From: an uncultured Methylococcaceae bacterium | Lineage (GTDB): Bacteria > Pseudomonadota > Gammaproteobacteria > Methylococcales > Methylomonadaceae | Length of the DNA stretch: 43,253 nucleotides | Reading direction: 5' to 3' | Assembly (NCBI GenBank): GCA_903928685.1 | Contig: CAIYRS010000075.1 | Span: 1 to 43,253, forward strand | Part shown: positions 8,699 through 17,548 of the stretch, one piece after another | Numbering within the stretch: the first letter of the stretch is position 1 | How the letters are laid out: the number at the start of each line of letters is the position of its first letter | Translations under genes and position numbers: made by a program | The notes under the pieces: model-generated | What the model was told of the DNA's origin: nothing | Database searches by the model: none | The model's input: only the letters and a program-made list of their open reading frames with translations

Positions 8699-9529
8699 AT
8701 GAATCCTGTAGAGCAAATCCCTGCAAACAGCGGCATGGTGGCGAATGAAGTGCTGTTCGGTTTGGCAATGTTGGCGTTTATTGCCCTGTTATTGATAGAA
8801 AAAGCTAAGCCTTACCGACTGTTTCCGCAAAAAATTTACAAGGAATCGTTTGTCACCAATACCACGGCATTTTTAGTCAATAACGTGATTTTAACGGTGT
8901 TGCGGGCATCGTCGTTGTTTTTGGTTGCCCAGCAATTTTCCGGTTATGGCCTGTTAAGCGGCTTAAGTGAAACGCCGTTAAAGTGGTTTTTGGCGTTCGC
9001 CTTTTTTGATTTGGCTATCTACGGTTGGCATTTTTATAGCCATAAATACGAATGGCTTTGGCGTTTCCATAAAGTCCACCACAGCGACAAATGCTTTAAT
9101 GTCTCTACCGGATTTCGCTTCCATGTGTTTGATTTATTATTAGAAATCCTCTACAAATGCGTGTTTGTGGTAGTCATCGGCGTTAATGCTTATTTAGTGC
9201 TGTCGATTGAAATCATTGAATTGTTTTTCATTTTTTTCCATCACGCCAATATCAGCGTGCCCAAAGAAAACCTGCTTTCGCAAGTGATAATCACCCCTTC
9301 CCTGCACCGCACCCATCATTCCACCTTACGCCAAGAACACGACAGCAATTACGGCATTGTGCTGTCGTTGTGGGATAGGTTATTTGGCACCCGAAAAGAA
9401 TTAGTGCCTGAACATATCGGCTTGGATTTGATAGAAGCGGAAAATTTCATTCAATTATTCTCACTGGCATTTATTACTGAACGCAAGATCATGAAGCTAT
9501 TCCGCTGGCTGCCGAAAGGCAGAAGATAG
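8699..9529 (+). CDS. Sterol desaturase / fatty acid hydroxylase superfamily protein
   Basis: A 276-residue integral membrane di-iron enzyme of the fatty-acid hydroxylase superfamily. Hydrophobic helices occupy about residues 15-35, 55-80 and 95-112. The iron-binding histidine clusters are all present: H111-x3-H115, H124-x2-HH (127-128), FHH in the IFFHHANIS segment, and HRTHHS near residue 205. These enzymes hydroxylate or desaturate lipid substrates with O2; the substrate here cannot be inferred. It starts 11 nt after the LOV gene and precedes msrP by about 33 nt, so cotranscription is likely. The pairing with a light sensor is unusual. Confidence 0.9.
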   Translation: MNPVEQIPANSGMVANEVLFGLAMLAFIALLLIEKAKPYRLFPQKIYKESFVTNTTAFLVNNVILTVLRASSLFLVAQQFSGYGLLSGLSETPLKWFLAFAFFDLAIYGWHFYSHKYEWLWRFHKVHHSDKCFNVSTGFRFHVFDLLLEILYKCVFVVVIGVNAYLVLSIEIIELFFIFFHHANISVPKENLLSQVIITPSLHRTHHSTLRQEHDSNYGIVLSLWDRLFGTRKELVPEHIGLDLIEAENFIQLFSLAFITERKIMKLFRWLPKGRR

Positions 9530-9562
9530 TGTTTTCCCAAGCAACCATTAACGGGAAAAGCC

Positions 9563-10480
9563 ATGCTTATTAAGCCCAAAGCCGCCATCAGCAGCGCGGA
9601 AATCACTGACGAACAGCACTTTAAACAACGGCGTTCGCTCATCAAAGCCTTATTGGCAAGCGGTGCTTCTGGGGTTTTACCAGTAGCGGCGGCGAATGCA
9701 GGGCAAACGCCGCCTTTATCTGCCACGCCAGCCGAACTGGTGCAAAGCTATAACAATTATTATGAATTCGCTTTTGATAAAGAAAGCGTTCGTGATTTGG
9801 CACAGGCCCTGCCGACTGACCAATGGTCGTTGGAAATTGGCGGCGAAGTGGAAAAACCCGGCAAGTTTTATCTTGAAGATATTCTGCGGCAACAGCCCCT
9901 TGAAGAACGGCTGTATCGGTTTCGCTGTGTGGAAGCGTGGTCTATGGTTGTGCCTTGGCTAGGATTTCCATTGCAGCGTTTGTTGGCGCAGGTAAAGCCA
10001 TTATCTAGCGCAAAATTCGTTAAATTTACTTCCGTTTATCAGCCGGAGTTTATGCCGAATCAAGAGCGCGGACTGATGTTGGCTTGGCCTTATGTGGAAG
10101 CCTTACGGATTGACGAAGCCATGCACCCGCTAACGATTTTGGCTACTGGCATGTACGGCAACCATTTGCCAAAACAAAACGGCGCACCTTTACGTTTGGT
10201 TGTGCCGTGGAAATATGGTTTTAAAAGCATTAAGGCGATCGTGAAAATTGAATTACAAAGCAAACCGCCTGTGACTACCTGGAATAAATCCGCACCGCAT
10301 GAATACGGTTTTTACGCCAACGTAAACCCGGATGTATCGCACCCCCGTTGGAGCCAAGCCACAGAAAGGCCGCTAGGCAGTGCCTTATTTACTGCCCGCA
10401 GGAACACCGAATTGTTTAATGGTTACGCCGAGCAAGTGGCTTCGCTGTATACCAACATGGATTTACGGCATTTTTTCTGA
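9563..10480 (+). CDS. msrP: Protein-methionine-sulfoxide reductase, molybdopterin catalytic subunit
   Basis: A 305-residue periplasmic molybdoenzyme of the sulfite-oxidase fold that reduces methionine sulfoxide in oxidised periplasmic proteins. A twin-arginine signal is present (QRRSLIKALL, Arg23-Arg24, then a hydrophobic stretch ending AAANA near 46), preceded by an unusually long n-region. The Mo-binding cysteine lies in RFRCVEAWSMVVPW (Cys122). GNHLPKQNGAPLRLVVPWKYGFK and the C-terminal NPDVSHPRWSQATER are further family signatures. The stop overlaps the msrQ start (TGATG), as in most msrPQ pairs. Confidence 0.96.
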   Translation: MLIKPKAAISSAEITDEQHFKQRRSLIKALLASGASGVLPVAAANAGQTPPLSATPAELVQSYNNYYEFAFDKESVRDLAQALPTDQWSLEIGGEVEKPGKFYLEDILRQQPLEERLYRFRCVEAWSMVVPWLGFPLQRLLAQVKPLSSAKFVKFTSVYQPEFMPNQERGLMLAWPYVEALRIDEAMHPLTILATGMYGNHLPKQNGAPLRLVVPWKYGFKSIKAIVKIELQSKPPVTTWNKSAPHEYGFYANVNPDVSHPRWSQATERPLGSALFTARRNTELFNGYAEQVASLYTNMDLRHFF

Positions 10481-11100
10481 TGGCTACCCGTTCTGATAAA
10501 TTATGGTGGTACTGCTGCATCGCCAGCCTTATCCCGCTGATTATGTTATTGGTCGATATTAGCCAAGATAATTTAGGCGCTAATGCTATCCAAGCCTTAC
10601 ATATTCGCTTGGGCGATTGGGCGTTGCGGTTTTTGTGGCTAACCTTGGCGATTACGCCATTGCAAGTCATCACCCAATGGCGAGGTATGGCGGATTATCG
10701 GCAATTATTTGGCTTATACAGTTTTTTCTACGCCAGCCTGCATGTCTTAGGTTATTTATTTGCCGACCATAATGGCGTTTGGGGAAACATCGCCGTGGAT
10801 ATACTGGAAAGCCCGTACATTTGGTTTGGCGTTTTCGCGTTTATTGTTATTTTGCTGTTAGCGATCAGCTCGCCTAAAGCCGCCAAAAAACGCATGGGCA
10901 AAAACTGGAAAAAACTGCACCGATACATTTACGCAGCTTCCTGCGCGGCGATGATCCATTATTTCTGGCAACTGAAAGGCAATTTGGCGGAGCCGTTGTT
11001 TTATCTGATTTTATTGGTTTTATTGTTGGGTTTTAGAATTTTAGTCTGGCTGCAAACCAAACAATTCAACAAGTTGATGATACCTAAAGGCCATAAATAA
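10480..11100 (+). CDS. msrQ: MsrQ, heme-binding inner-membrane electron donor of MsrP
   Basis: A 206-residue inner-membrane b-type cytochrome of the ferric-reductase-like (YedZ) family that passes electrons from the quinone pool or flavin to MsrP. Six membrane segments are evident, with candidate heme histidines in LHIRLGDWALRF, FYASLHVLGYL and KLHRYIYAASCAAMIHYFW. E. coli MsrQ has 211 residues. The start codon overlaps the msrP stop (TGATG). A strong terminator follows 17 nt after the stop, so this is the last gene of the operon. Confidence 0.95.
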   Translation: MATRSDKLWWYCCIASLIPLIMLLVDISQDNLGANAIQALHIRLGDWALRFLWLTLAITPLQVITQWRGMADYRQLFGLYSFFYASLHVLGYLFADHNGVWGNIAVDILESPYIWFGVFAFIVILLLAISSPKAAKKRMGKNWKKLHRYIYAASCAAMIHYFWQLKGNLAEPLFYLILLVLLLGFRILVWLQTKQFNKLMIPKGHK

Positions 11101-11114
11101 CTACCTTTAGTGCC

Positions 11115-11153
11115 CCCATAAAAAAACCGCCGAAAGGCGGTTTTTTTATGGGG
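11115..11153 (+). terminator. Rho-independent terminator after msrQ
   Basis: A near-perfect stem, ACCGCC-GAAA-GGCGGT, is extended by a run of seven A before it and seven T after it, and by CCCAT/ATGGG at its base. The GAAA tetraloop and the T-run make this a textbook intrinsic terminator. The flanking A-run lets it act in both directions. Confidence 0.92.
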
Positions 11154-11167
11154 TATTAATATAGCTA

Positions 11168-11228
11168 GGTAGGGTACGCTGTGCGTACCATTTTACATTA
11201 TCGTTAAGCCGATGAAGGTACGCACAGT
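11168..11228. repeat. GTAG-type REP pair (class GTAGGGTACGC)
   Basis: GGTAGGGTACGCTGTGCGTACC at 11168-11189 forms a hairpin (GGTACGC/GCGTACC type). A second, inverted half GGTACGCACAGT lies at 11217-11228. A full-length copy of the same class stands at 42958-43031. Confidence 0.75.
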
Positions 11229-11321
11229 ATCGTAGGTTGGGTTGCATGCTTTTAGCAACCCAACATCAATAGCTTCGATACGTTAGGTTAACGGTAAAGC
11301 AGTTAACCCAACCTAGTCGAC
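11229..11321. repeat. 93-bp REP pair (class GTAGGTTGGGTT)
   Basis: It carries GTTGGGTTGC/GCAACCCAAC and GGTTAAC/GTTAACC hairpins between GTAGG and CCTA ends. A copy of the same length at 39128-39220 differs at only 8 of 93 positions by eye. Confidence 0.8.
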
Positions 11322-11392
11322 TAATTGATTCCGTTCGTGCTGAGCCTGTCGAAGCATGAATGGGATCAATTTAGTTCAGCGATTCCTTAAAT

Positions 11393-11479
11393 AAGTAGCC
11401 CGGATGGAGCTTGCGTAATCCGGGGCTTTCGTGGCTTCAATAATCCCGCATTACGCAAAACTTCATGCGGGCTACTCGC
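11393..11479. repeat. GTAG-type REP pair (class GTAGCCCGGATGG)
   Basis: It opens AAGTAGCCCGGATGGAGC and closes with CATGCGGGCTACTCG. The left half folds as CCCGGAT/ATCCGGG. Related copies are at 13703-13788 (nearly full length) and 11741-11788 (right half only). Confidence 0.75.
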
Positions 11480-11812
11480 TTTGCCCATCGTTCCCACGCT
11501 CCAGGGAATGCCGCCCGTGACGCTCCAGCGTCGCCTTACGCAACGCAGGAGCGTTGCAGGATGCGTTACCACGCAGAGCGTGGTAACGATAAACGATAAA
11601 TTTGTTATTAATCGGCTGGTTTTGACGGCATGACTATACTCATTAAAGATAAAGCCACAAAACCAACTACCCAAGAGACCTAGATGAATGCGAATGATTC
11701 GGCGCGGATACCAATAACAACGTGGCGCAATGCCCCTTGGTTATTGCGCCTTACGGCCTTATGCAAAGTCTCATGCGGGCTACTCGCTTTATAAACGATA
11801 TTGAATAAACGT

Positions 11813-12805
11813 TTAAAGATCAGCAAATTCCAATTCATTAAAATGGGTAACTCGGTTGCGTCCATGATGCTTAGAGTAATACAACGCTTGGTCGGCTAGT
11901 TTCAGCAACTCGGCCTTTTCGGTGATGCCGTCAGAAAGTGTGGCGATGCCAAGGCTGGTAGTGAGTGGGCGTTCTGGCCATATTGACACTTCTACCGCTT
12001 TTCTTAACTTTTCAGCAATCATGACTGCACCAGCGGCTTTTGTGTTGGGCAAGACAACCACAAATTCCTCGCCGCCATAGCGGGCCACCAAATCGTTTTT
12101 GCGTACATTCGATTGCAAAATTTTTGCCAATTGCTGTAAGTAGCGGTCACCAACCGGATGACCGAAAGTGTCATTAATGCTTTTGAAATGATCAGCATCA
12201 ACAATGATTAAGGAAACTGGCCAAAGGGAACGCTTGGCGTGCTCAATTTCCCTGCTCAATGTTTCTTCAAATGTTCGGCGGTTTTTTAAATCGGTCAACT
12301 CATCAGTCGTCGCCATTTTTTCCAACAAATTGAGTGCAACTTGCAATTTGGCGCGTTTGTCATCCAAACGCTGGTGCGCGTCTAGCAACTCTTGATAAAT
12401 TTTTTCTTTCTCCCGTACCGCCACTTCCGCAGCGTTTTTTAAGCGGATAATTTGGTCTTCAAATTCATTGCGTTGGTGGATTACCATCAGCGAACAATCA
12501 TTGGCATACTGCTGCCCGCGCTGTTTCCTGACAGCGTTCAAAAGCATTGGGATTTCCGTGCCGTTTTCAGTTTTTACAGACAAATAAATTTCCAAGGCTC
12601 GGCCTTGCGAAACCAATAAGGGGAAAAAATGGGTTTGAAAAAAAATGCGTCCCGCCATAGGCAGTAACACGTTGATATGCTGATTAAGCACGGCTTCACT
12701 GCTATAAGCTAAATCAGCCAACAGTGTTTGGTTGATTAAAGTAATGATGCCGTTATCGGTGAAGGATAAAAAGCCACAAGGTGCGGTATCAAGCATTTCA
12801 TCCAT
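11813..12805 (-). CDS. PAS-GGDEF diguanylate cyclase
   Basis: About 330 residues. An N-terminal PAS domain (residues ~3-110, opening DTAPCGFLSFTDNG) is followed by a coiled coil (about 115-165) and a GGDEF domain. The active-site loop reads RYGGEEF, and RKND, exactly five residues upstream, is an intact RxxD inhibitory site. So it should make c-di-GMP from two GTP and be product-inhibited. No membrane segment or signal peptide is present, so it is cytosolic. Of two start ATGs, the one at 12805 is placed best, 6 nt after AAGGGG; the first (12811) touches that site. It lies 24 nt downstream of an RsbQ-like hydrolase, which suggests the hydrolase supplies the ligand for the PAS domain. Confidence 0.93.
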   Translation of the reverse strand: MDEMLDTAPCGFLSFTDNGIITLINQTLLADLAYSSEAVLNQHINVLLPMAGRIFFQTHFFPLLVSQGRALEIYLSVKTENGTEIPMLLNAVRKQRGQQYANDCSLMVIHQRNEFEDQIIRLKNAAEVAVREKEKIYQELLDAHQRLDDKRAKLQVALNLLEKMATTDELTDLKNRRTFEETLSREIEHAKRSLWPVSLIIVDADHFKSINDTFGHPVGDRYLQQLAKILQSNVRKNDLVARYGGEEFVVVLPNTKAAGAVMIAEKLRKAVEVSIWPERPLTTSLGIATLSDGITEKAELLKLADQALYYSKHHGRNRVTHFNELEFADL

Positions 12806-12829
12806 TGGCATCCCCTTAATTTTGCCTGC

Positions 12830-13645
12830 TTAATCTGAAGCCATGTCACGAAGATAATCTTTTATCACCGTGATCGTTTCATCAGGATGGCTTAAATGCG
12901 GACAATGCCCAGTGGCTTTCAGCACCCGTAAAGTGCTTTGTGGTAAGTGCTGGTGCAGATATTCGCCGACCACCAGCGGCGCGATAATATCATCGGTACA
13001 TTGCAAAATTAATGACGGCACTTGTACTTTGGCAAGGTCTTCGCGGTTGTCAGAGAAAAAAGTCGCTTGGGCAAACTGTCGGGCAATAACCGGATCAGTC
13101 GAACAAAAACTGTCTTTTAATTCATTGCTTAATTCTGGCTTTTCGGGATTTTGCATAATAGCAGGTGCTAAAAAACTCGCCCAGCCGAGGTAATTTTTAT
13201 CCATCATGGCAAACAAGCCTTCAATATCTGCCCGCTCAAACCCACCGACGTAATCGGGCGGGTCATTGATGTAACGGGGCGACGGGCCAACCATAATCAG
13301 CTGCTGGAAGCGTTCTGGTTTTTTCAGTGAGGCCAGCATACCGATGACACTGCTGACCGAATGCCCGACAAAAATAATGTCTTCCAACCCTAAGCTGTCG
13401 ACAATGTCATTAATATCTTGGGCATAGCCACTAAGATGGCTATATCGCGCCGAATTATAAGCAGCAAGGTCGGATTTTCCCGAACCGACATAATCAAACA
13501 AAACAATTTGGTATGCCTCCGCAAATGCCGGGGTAACAAACCGCCACATGTTTTGGTCGCAACCAAAACCGTGGGCAAAAACCAAGGGTTGTTTCCCTGT
13601 ACCAAATATCTTGACGTTATTTCTGGTTAAAATGTTGGCGTTCAT
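12830..13645 (-). CDS. RsbQ-like alpha/beta hydrolase
   Basis: A 271-residue alpha/beta hydrolase of the RsbQ/KAI2/D14 group. The nucleophile elbow GHSVS places Ser96, with Asp219 in CTDDIIAP and His247 in [11 protein letters not shown]. These are the same residue numbers as the known RsbQ triad of Bacillus subtilis. The oxyanion region [11 protein letters not shown] is also typical. In Bacillus, RsbQ works with the PAS-containing phosphatase RsbP in energy-stress sensing. Here the partner, 24 nt downstream, is a PAS-GGDEF protein. The inferred role is to make or deliver a small ligand to that PAS domain and thereby set c-di-GMP output. It lacks a signal peptide. Confidence 0.9.
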   Translation of the reverse strand: MNANILTRNNVKIFGTGKQPLVFAHGFGCDQNMWRFVTPAFAEAYQIVLFDYVGSGKSDLAAYNSARYSHLSGYAQDINDIVDSLGLEDIIFVGHSVSSVIGMLASLKKPERFQQLIMVGPSPRYINDPPDYVGGFERADIEGLFAMMDKNYLGWASFLAPAIMQNPEKPELSNELKDSFCSTDPVIARQFAQATFFSDNREDLAKVQVPSLILQCTDDIIAPLVVGEYLHQHLPQSTLRVLKATGHCPHLSHPDETITVIKDYLRDMASD

Positions 13646-13702
13646 GATTATCCTAAACTCATTGGGGGTATGTTCTAAACGGGCAGGATTTCAGTTTTTA
13701 GC

Positions 13703-13788
13703 AAGTAGTCCTTATGGAGCTTGCGGAATCAGGGGCTTTCGTGGCTTCGATGTTCCCGCATTACGCAAAGCTTCATGCGGGCTACTCG
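13703..13788. repeat. GTAG-type REP pair (class GTAGCCCGGATGG), second copy
   Basis: It begins AAGTAGTCCTTATGGAGC and ends ATGCGGGCTACTCG. It is the same element as 11393-11479, with several substitutions in the left arm. It lies between the RsbQ-like gene and spoT, so both edges of the DGC/RsbQ pair carry copies. Confidence 0.7.
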
Positions 13789-13814
13789 TTACTCGCTGTA
13801 TTGGCAAAATATGC

Positions 13815-15983
13815 CTAAGCCTTTATCCGGGTAAGTTTCAACACTACGGGCACTTCTTTCAAGCGCCTAATAATATTGGCTAAATGCACCCGATCTTTTG
13901 CTGTTAAGGTAATCATATCCACGCAAACCCGGTCATCTTGATAAACCACGGTGACGTTTTCGATATTTGAATCATTTTCTGAAATGGCGGCGGCGACGGT
14001 TGCTAAAGCGCCGCGTTGGTTAAGGATTTCTATACGCAAATCGACAGGGAAATCGCCAACGACATCTTGGCTCCATTCCACATCCAACCAACTGCTGTGT
14101 TTTTTGCTGGTAACGGTGCGGTTACGGCATTCATGGTGATGGACAACAATGCCTTTACCCGGATTAAAGAAGCCGATAATGGAGTCGCCAGGTATTGGGC
14201 GGCAACATTTAGCTAAGGTAATCACCATGCCTTCTGTGCCTTTAATCACTAATGGCGTTTTGGTGGTTTGTTCGGCGTTATTGAGCTTGACGTTGGCATT
14301 GACATCAAACTGGGTCAGTTGCTTGGCAACTAAGAACGGCATTTTGTTACCCAAGCCGATATTTTCCAGCAATTCGTCAATCGAGTGCATATTGCTGATT
14401 TTAAGCAGCTCGATTAATCGGCTTTGTTCGACTTGTTCTAAATACACATCCATGGATTGCAGTTCTTTTTCTAACAAGCGCCGCCCTAGGTTGATGGCTT
14501 CTTGCTGTTTGAAATGCTTGAGATAATTGCGAATGCTGGAGCGGGCTTTTACGGTAATGACGTAATTTAGCCACAGTGGATTTGGTCTCGCCCAAACGGC
14601 GGTTATTACTTCCACAGTCATGCCATTTTCCAACTTGGTTTGTAACGGCACTAGCTGTTTGTCTATGCGGGCAGAAACGCAGGCGTTGCCAATATCGGTA
14701 TGTACGGCGTAGGCGAAATCCACCACGGTTGCACCACGCGGTAATTTGATGATGCCGCCTTTCGGGGTGAACAAAAATACTTCTTGCGGGAACAGGTCTA
14801 TCTTGAGGTTATCGATAAACTCTAGGGAATCGCCTGCGGTTTTTTGAATTTCCAATAAATCCCGCAGCCATTCATTGGCTCGGGCGCGGAATTTTTCGCT
14901 TTTGTCGTCTTCTGATTTGTACAACCAATGCGCGGCAATCCCAGATTCTGCCATCCGGTGCATATCATGGGTGCGAATTTGGATTTCAATAGGTAAGCCG
15001 TGCGGGCCAATCAGTATAGTATGCAGCGATTGGTAACCGTTGGCCTTGGGTAAGGCGATGTAATCTTTGAAGCGGCCTGGAATAGGTTTGTATAAATTAT
15101 GGATAACGCCAAGCACGCGGTAACAGCTATCGACATCATCACAAAAAATCCGGAAGGCGTGGACATCAAAAATGGCTGCCAGCGATACCTTTTTTTGGCG
15201 CATTTTTTCGTAAATGCTCCACAGGTTTTTTTGCCGCCCCGACACTTCACAGGGCAATTGCGCTTCTTGTAAGCGGATGTTTATCGCGCTTTCAATGGTG
15301 TTGATGATGTGCCGACGGTTGCCACGGGCTTTTTTGACGGCTTTATTCAGTATCCGATAACGGGTTGGGTATATGGCCTCAAAGCTTAAGACTTCTAGCT
15401 GATGCCGTATGGAATTCATGCCTAAGCGGTTGGCAATAGGCGCGTAAATATCGAGAGTTTCTCTGGCGATACGGCGTTTTTTTTCCGGTGGCATCACGCC
15501 TAAGGTTTGCATATTGTGCAAACGGTCAGCGAGTTTCACCATAATGACGCGCAAATCCTTGCCCATCGCCAGAAACATTTTCCGGACATTTTCGGCTTGG
15601 GCTTCAGCACGGGATTTGCTGTCAATTTTGCTGAGTTTGGTAACGCCATCAACCAATTCAGCGACTTCTTTGTTAAATTCTTCTGCGAGCTGTTTTTTGC
15701 TGACTTTGGTGTCTTCAATCACATCATGCAGAATCGCCGCCATGATACCGTTGGCATCCATCCGCATTTCGGCGAGGGATATTGCCACGGCAACCGGATG
15801 GCAGATATAGTCTTCGCCACTTTTGCGTACCTGCCCATCATGGGCAGACGCGCCAAAATGGTAAGCGCGTACACAATCATCTATTTGCTTGGCATCAAGA
15901 TAGCCAGACAACGTCGCACACAGTTTTTTTACCAGGGCTTCCTGGGGTAATTCTGCATCTATGGGCTCAGCTGTCGATAACAT
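13815..15983 (-). CDS. spoT: Bifunctional (p)ppGpp synthase/hydrolase SpoT
   Basis: A 722-residue RelA/SpoT homologue that makes and degrades the alarmone (p)ppGpp. The hydrolase HD motif is intact (AILHDVIEDT, residues ~84-93), so hydrolysis should work. The synthetase domain shows NGYQSLHT and EIQIRTHDMHRMAE. A TGS domain follows (LFTPKGGIIKLPRGATVVDFAYAVH), then a conserved CC-containing segment (AKCCRPIPGD), and a C-terminal ACT domain. E. coli SpoT has 702 residues. It starts 14 nt after rpoZ. Its usual next gene, ridA, is 6.7 kb away. Confidence 0.97.
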   Translation of the reverse strand: MLSTAEPIDAELPQEALVKKLCATLSGYLDAKQIDDCVRAYHFGASAHDGQVRKSGEDYICHPVAVAISLAEMRMDANGIMAAILHDVIEDTKVSKKQLAEEFNKEVAELVDGVTKLSKIDSKSRAEAQAENVRKMFLAMGKDLRVIMVKLADRLHNMQTLGVMPPEKKRRIARETLDIYAPIANRLGMNSIRHQLEVLSFEAIYPTRYRILNKAVKKARGNRRHIINTIESAINIRLQEAQLPCEVSGRQKNLWSIYEKMRQKKVSLAAIFDVHAFRIFCDDVDSCYRVLGVIHNLYKPIPGRFKDYIALPKANGYQSLHTILIGPHGLPIEIQIRTHDMHRMAESGIAAHWLYKSEDDKSEKFRARANEWLRDLLEIQKTAGDSLEFIDNLKIDLFPQEVFLFTPKGGIIKLPRGATVVDFAYAVHTDIGNACVSARIDKQLVPLQTKLENGMTVEVITAVWARPNPLWLNYVITVKARSSIRNYLKHFKQQEAINLGRRLLEKELQSMDVYLEQVEQSRLIELLKISNMHSIDELLENIGLGNKMPFLVAKQLTQFDVNANVKLNNAEQTTKTPLVIKGTEGMVITLAKCCRPIPGDSIIGFFNPGKGIVVHHHECRNRTVTSKKHSSWLDVEWSQDVVGDFPVDLRIEILNQRGALATVAAAISENDSNIENVTVVYQDDRVCVDMITLTAKDRVHLANIIRRLKEVPVVLKLTRIKA

Positions 15984-15997
15984 GTCGGCTTTACCGC

Positions 15998-16237
15998 TTA
16001 AAACATCGGTGTGTAATCGCTAGGTTCGCTGACGCGATGCAATTGGCCAATATTTTCAGCCGTAACATGACCAGCGGCGATTTCGCGCAATGCCAAAACG
16101 GTGTCTTTATCTTTGCTGCGTGGCAAAAATTCGGTTGCGCCGTGACTTAATTGACGGGCGCGGGTGCTTGCCAACAATACTAAATGAAAGCGGTTTTCTA
16201 CCGTTTCCAAACAATCTTCAATCGTAACTCTAGCCAT
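15998..16237 (-). CDS. rpoZ: RNA polymerase omega subunit
   Basis: A 79-residue omega subunit with the conserved opening [20 protein letters not shown] and the ARQL segment, slightly shorter than the 91-residue E. coli protein. Omega assists assembly of beta' and forms part of a ppGpp site on RNA polymerase, which fits its place 14 nt before spoT. The guanylate kinase gene usually found upstream is absent, and pgk stands there instead. Confidence 0.95.
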   Translation of the reverse strand: MARVTIEDCLETVENRFHLVLLASTRARQLSHGATEFLPRSKDKDTVLALREIAAGHVTAENIGQLHRVSEPSDYTPMF

Positions 16238-16260
16238 CGATATACCTTCGGTTTAAGACA

Positions 16261-16293
16261 TCAGCCTGAGAATTTAGTCAAAAATCAGGCTGA
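16261..16293. terminator. Hairpin between pgk and rpoZ
   Basis: TCAGCCTGA at 16261-16269 is complementary to TCAGGCTGA at 16285-16293, with a 15-base AT-rich loop. No T-run follows on the minus strand, so this may be a weak or attenuating terminator rather than a full stop. Confidence 0.35.
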
Positions 16294-16336
16294 TGCAGGA
16301 CAATACAGGGGGAAAAGATTATATGCTTTTAAGGGC

Positions 16337-17509
16337 TTATTGTCTTGATTTTAAAACCGCAACGGCTGGTAATTCTTTACCTTCAAGGAATTCCAAGAAT
16401 GCGCCGCCGCCTGTTGAGGTGTAAGAAACGCCATCATTAATACCGAATTGGTCGATTGCCGCTAAGGTATCGCCGCCGCCTGCGATAGAGAACGCAGGGC
16501 TTTCCGCAATCGCCGCTGCCAACACTTGTGTGCCGTGGCTGAATTGTTCAATTTCGAACACGCCGACTGGGCCATTCCAAACTATCGTGCCAGCTGATTT
16601 CAGCATATCGGCATACATTTTTGCGGTTTCAGGCCCAATATCCAAAACCATATCGTCGGCTTCAATCTCATCGACTTTTTTAATGGTGGCTACGGCGGTT
16701 TCTGAAAATTCTTTGGCACAAACCACATCGACTGGCACTGGGATGTCTGAACCAGCGGCTTTAGCTGCCGCCATTAAGCGTTGCGCTTCAGGAATCAAAT
16801 CCGCTTCATATAAAGATTTGCCGACTGAATATCCCGCTGCGGCGATAAAGGTATTGGCAATGCCGCCGCCAACGATCAATTGGTCGACAATTTTGGAAAG
16901 CGATTCTAATACCGTTAATTTTGTCGATACTTTAGAACCACCAACAATCGCTACTAATGGTTTAGTTGGCGTTTCTAAGGCTTTGCCTAACGCATCCAAT
17001 TCACTCGCCAACAAAGGGCCGGCACAGACGATTGGAGCGAATTTCGCCACGCTGTGGGTAGAAGCTTGGGCGCGATGTGCGGTGCCAAAAGCATCCATAA
17101 CAAACACGTCACAAAGCTTAGCCATTTTTTGGCCTAATTCGTCGCTATTTTTTTCTTCGCCAACGTTAAAACGCACGTTTTCGCACAACACCACTTCACC
17201 AGCGGCAATAGTAATGCCTTCCAACCAATCGCGTTCCAAACGTACTGGTTTGCCTAATAATTCAGACAAGCGATCAGCCACAGGTTTTAAAGAAGAAGCT
17301 TCATCAAAAATTCCTTCTTCAGGACGGCCCAAATGTGACATCACCATCACCGCCGCGCCTTTTTCCAAAGCGATTTGAATAGTTGGCACACTGGCTTGGA
17401 TACGGATGTCGCTGGTCACTTTGCCGTTTTTGACAGGTACGTTCAAATCCTGACGAATCAACACTTTTTTGCCTGTTAAATCTAAATCAACCATTCTTTG
17501 TATTGACAT
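16337..17509 (-). CDS. pgk: Phosphoglycerate kinase
   Basis: A 390-residue glycolytic/gluconeogenic enzyme that interconverts 1,3-bisphosphoglycerate + ADP with 3-phosphoglycerate + ATP. Signatures are [16 protein letters not shown] near the N-terminus, [17 protein letters not shown], and the C-terminal nucleotide-binding loop [13 protein letters not shown] with [15 protein letters not shown]. The length equals the bacterial norm. It starts at ATG 17509 with GAGAGAGAA-type purines upstream. It stands alone among regulatory genes, without gap, tkt or fba in the window. Confidence 0.98.
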   Translation of the reverse strand: MSIQRMVDLDLTGKKVLIRQDLNVPVKNGKVTSDIRIQASVPTIQIALEKGAAVMVMSHLGRPEEGIFDEASSLKPVADRLSELLGKPVRLERDWLEGITIAAGEVVLCENVRFNVGEEKNSDELGQKMAKLCDVFVMDAFGTAHRAQASTHSVAKFAPIVCAGPLLASELDALGKALETPTKPLVAIVGGSKVSTKLTVLESLSKIVDQLIVGGGIANTFIAAAGYSVGKSLYEADLIPEAQRLMAAAKAAGSDIPVPVDVVCAKEFSETAVATIKKVDEIEADDMVLDIGPETAKMYADMLKSAGTIVWNGPVGVFEIEQFSHGTQVLAAAIAESPAFSIAGGGDTLAAIDQFGINDGVSYTSTGGGAFLEFLEGKELPAVAVLKSRQ

Positions 17510-17548
17510 ATTCTCTCTCTCGGTAAGTTTTGGGGTTATGAAGCTGTT

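Larger units (their letters stand above)
11101..11812. other. Repeat-filled gap between convergent operons
   Basis: Apart from the terminator, the 712 bases are a chain of repeats: a GTACGC hairpin (11168-11228), the 93-bp GTTGGG element (11229-11321), a half copy of the tonB-side MITE (11322-11390), a GTAGCCCGG pair (11393-11479), palindromes built on CACGCTCC/GGAGCG (11485-11590), and a half copy of the GTAGCCC element (11741-11788). The open frames that span this area are repeat artefacts. Confidence 0.75.

Noticed and set aside
11387-11674. 95-codon open frame on the minus strand, plus a 61-codon frame at 11680-11865
   Set aside because: Both lie in REP repeats and palindromes, have no ribosome site or family resemblance, and the second overlaps the end of the diguanylate cyclase gene.
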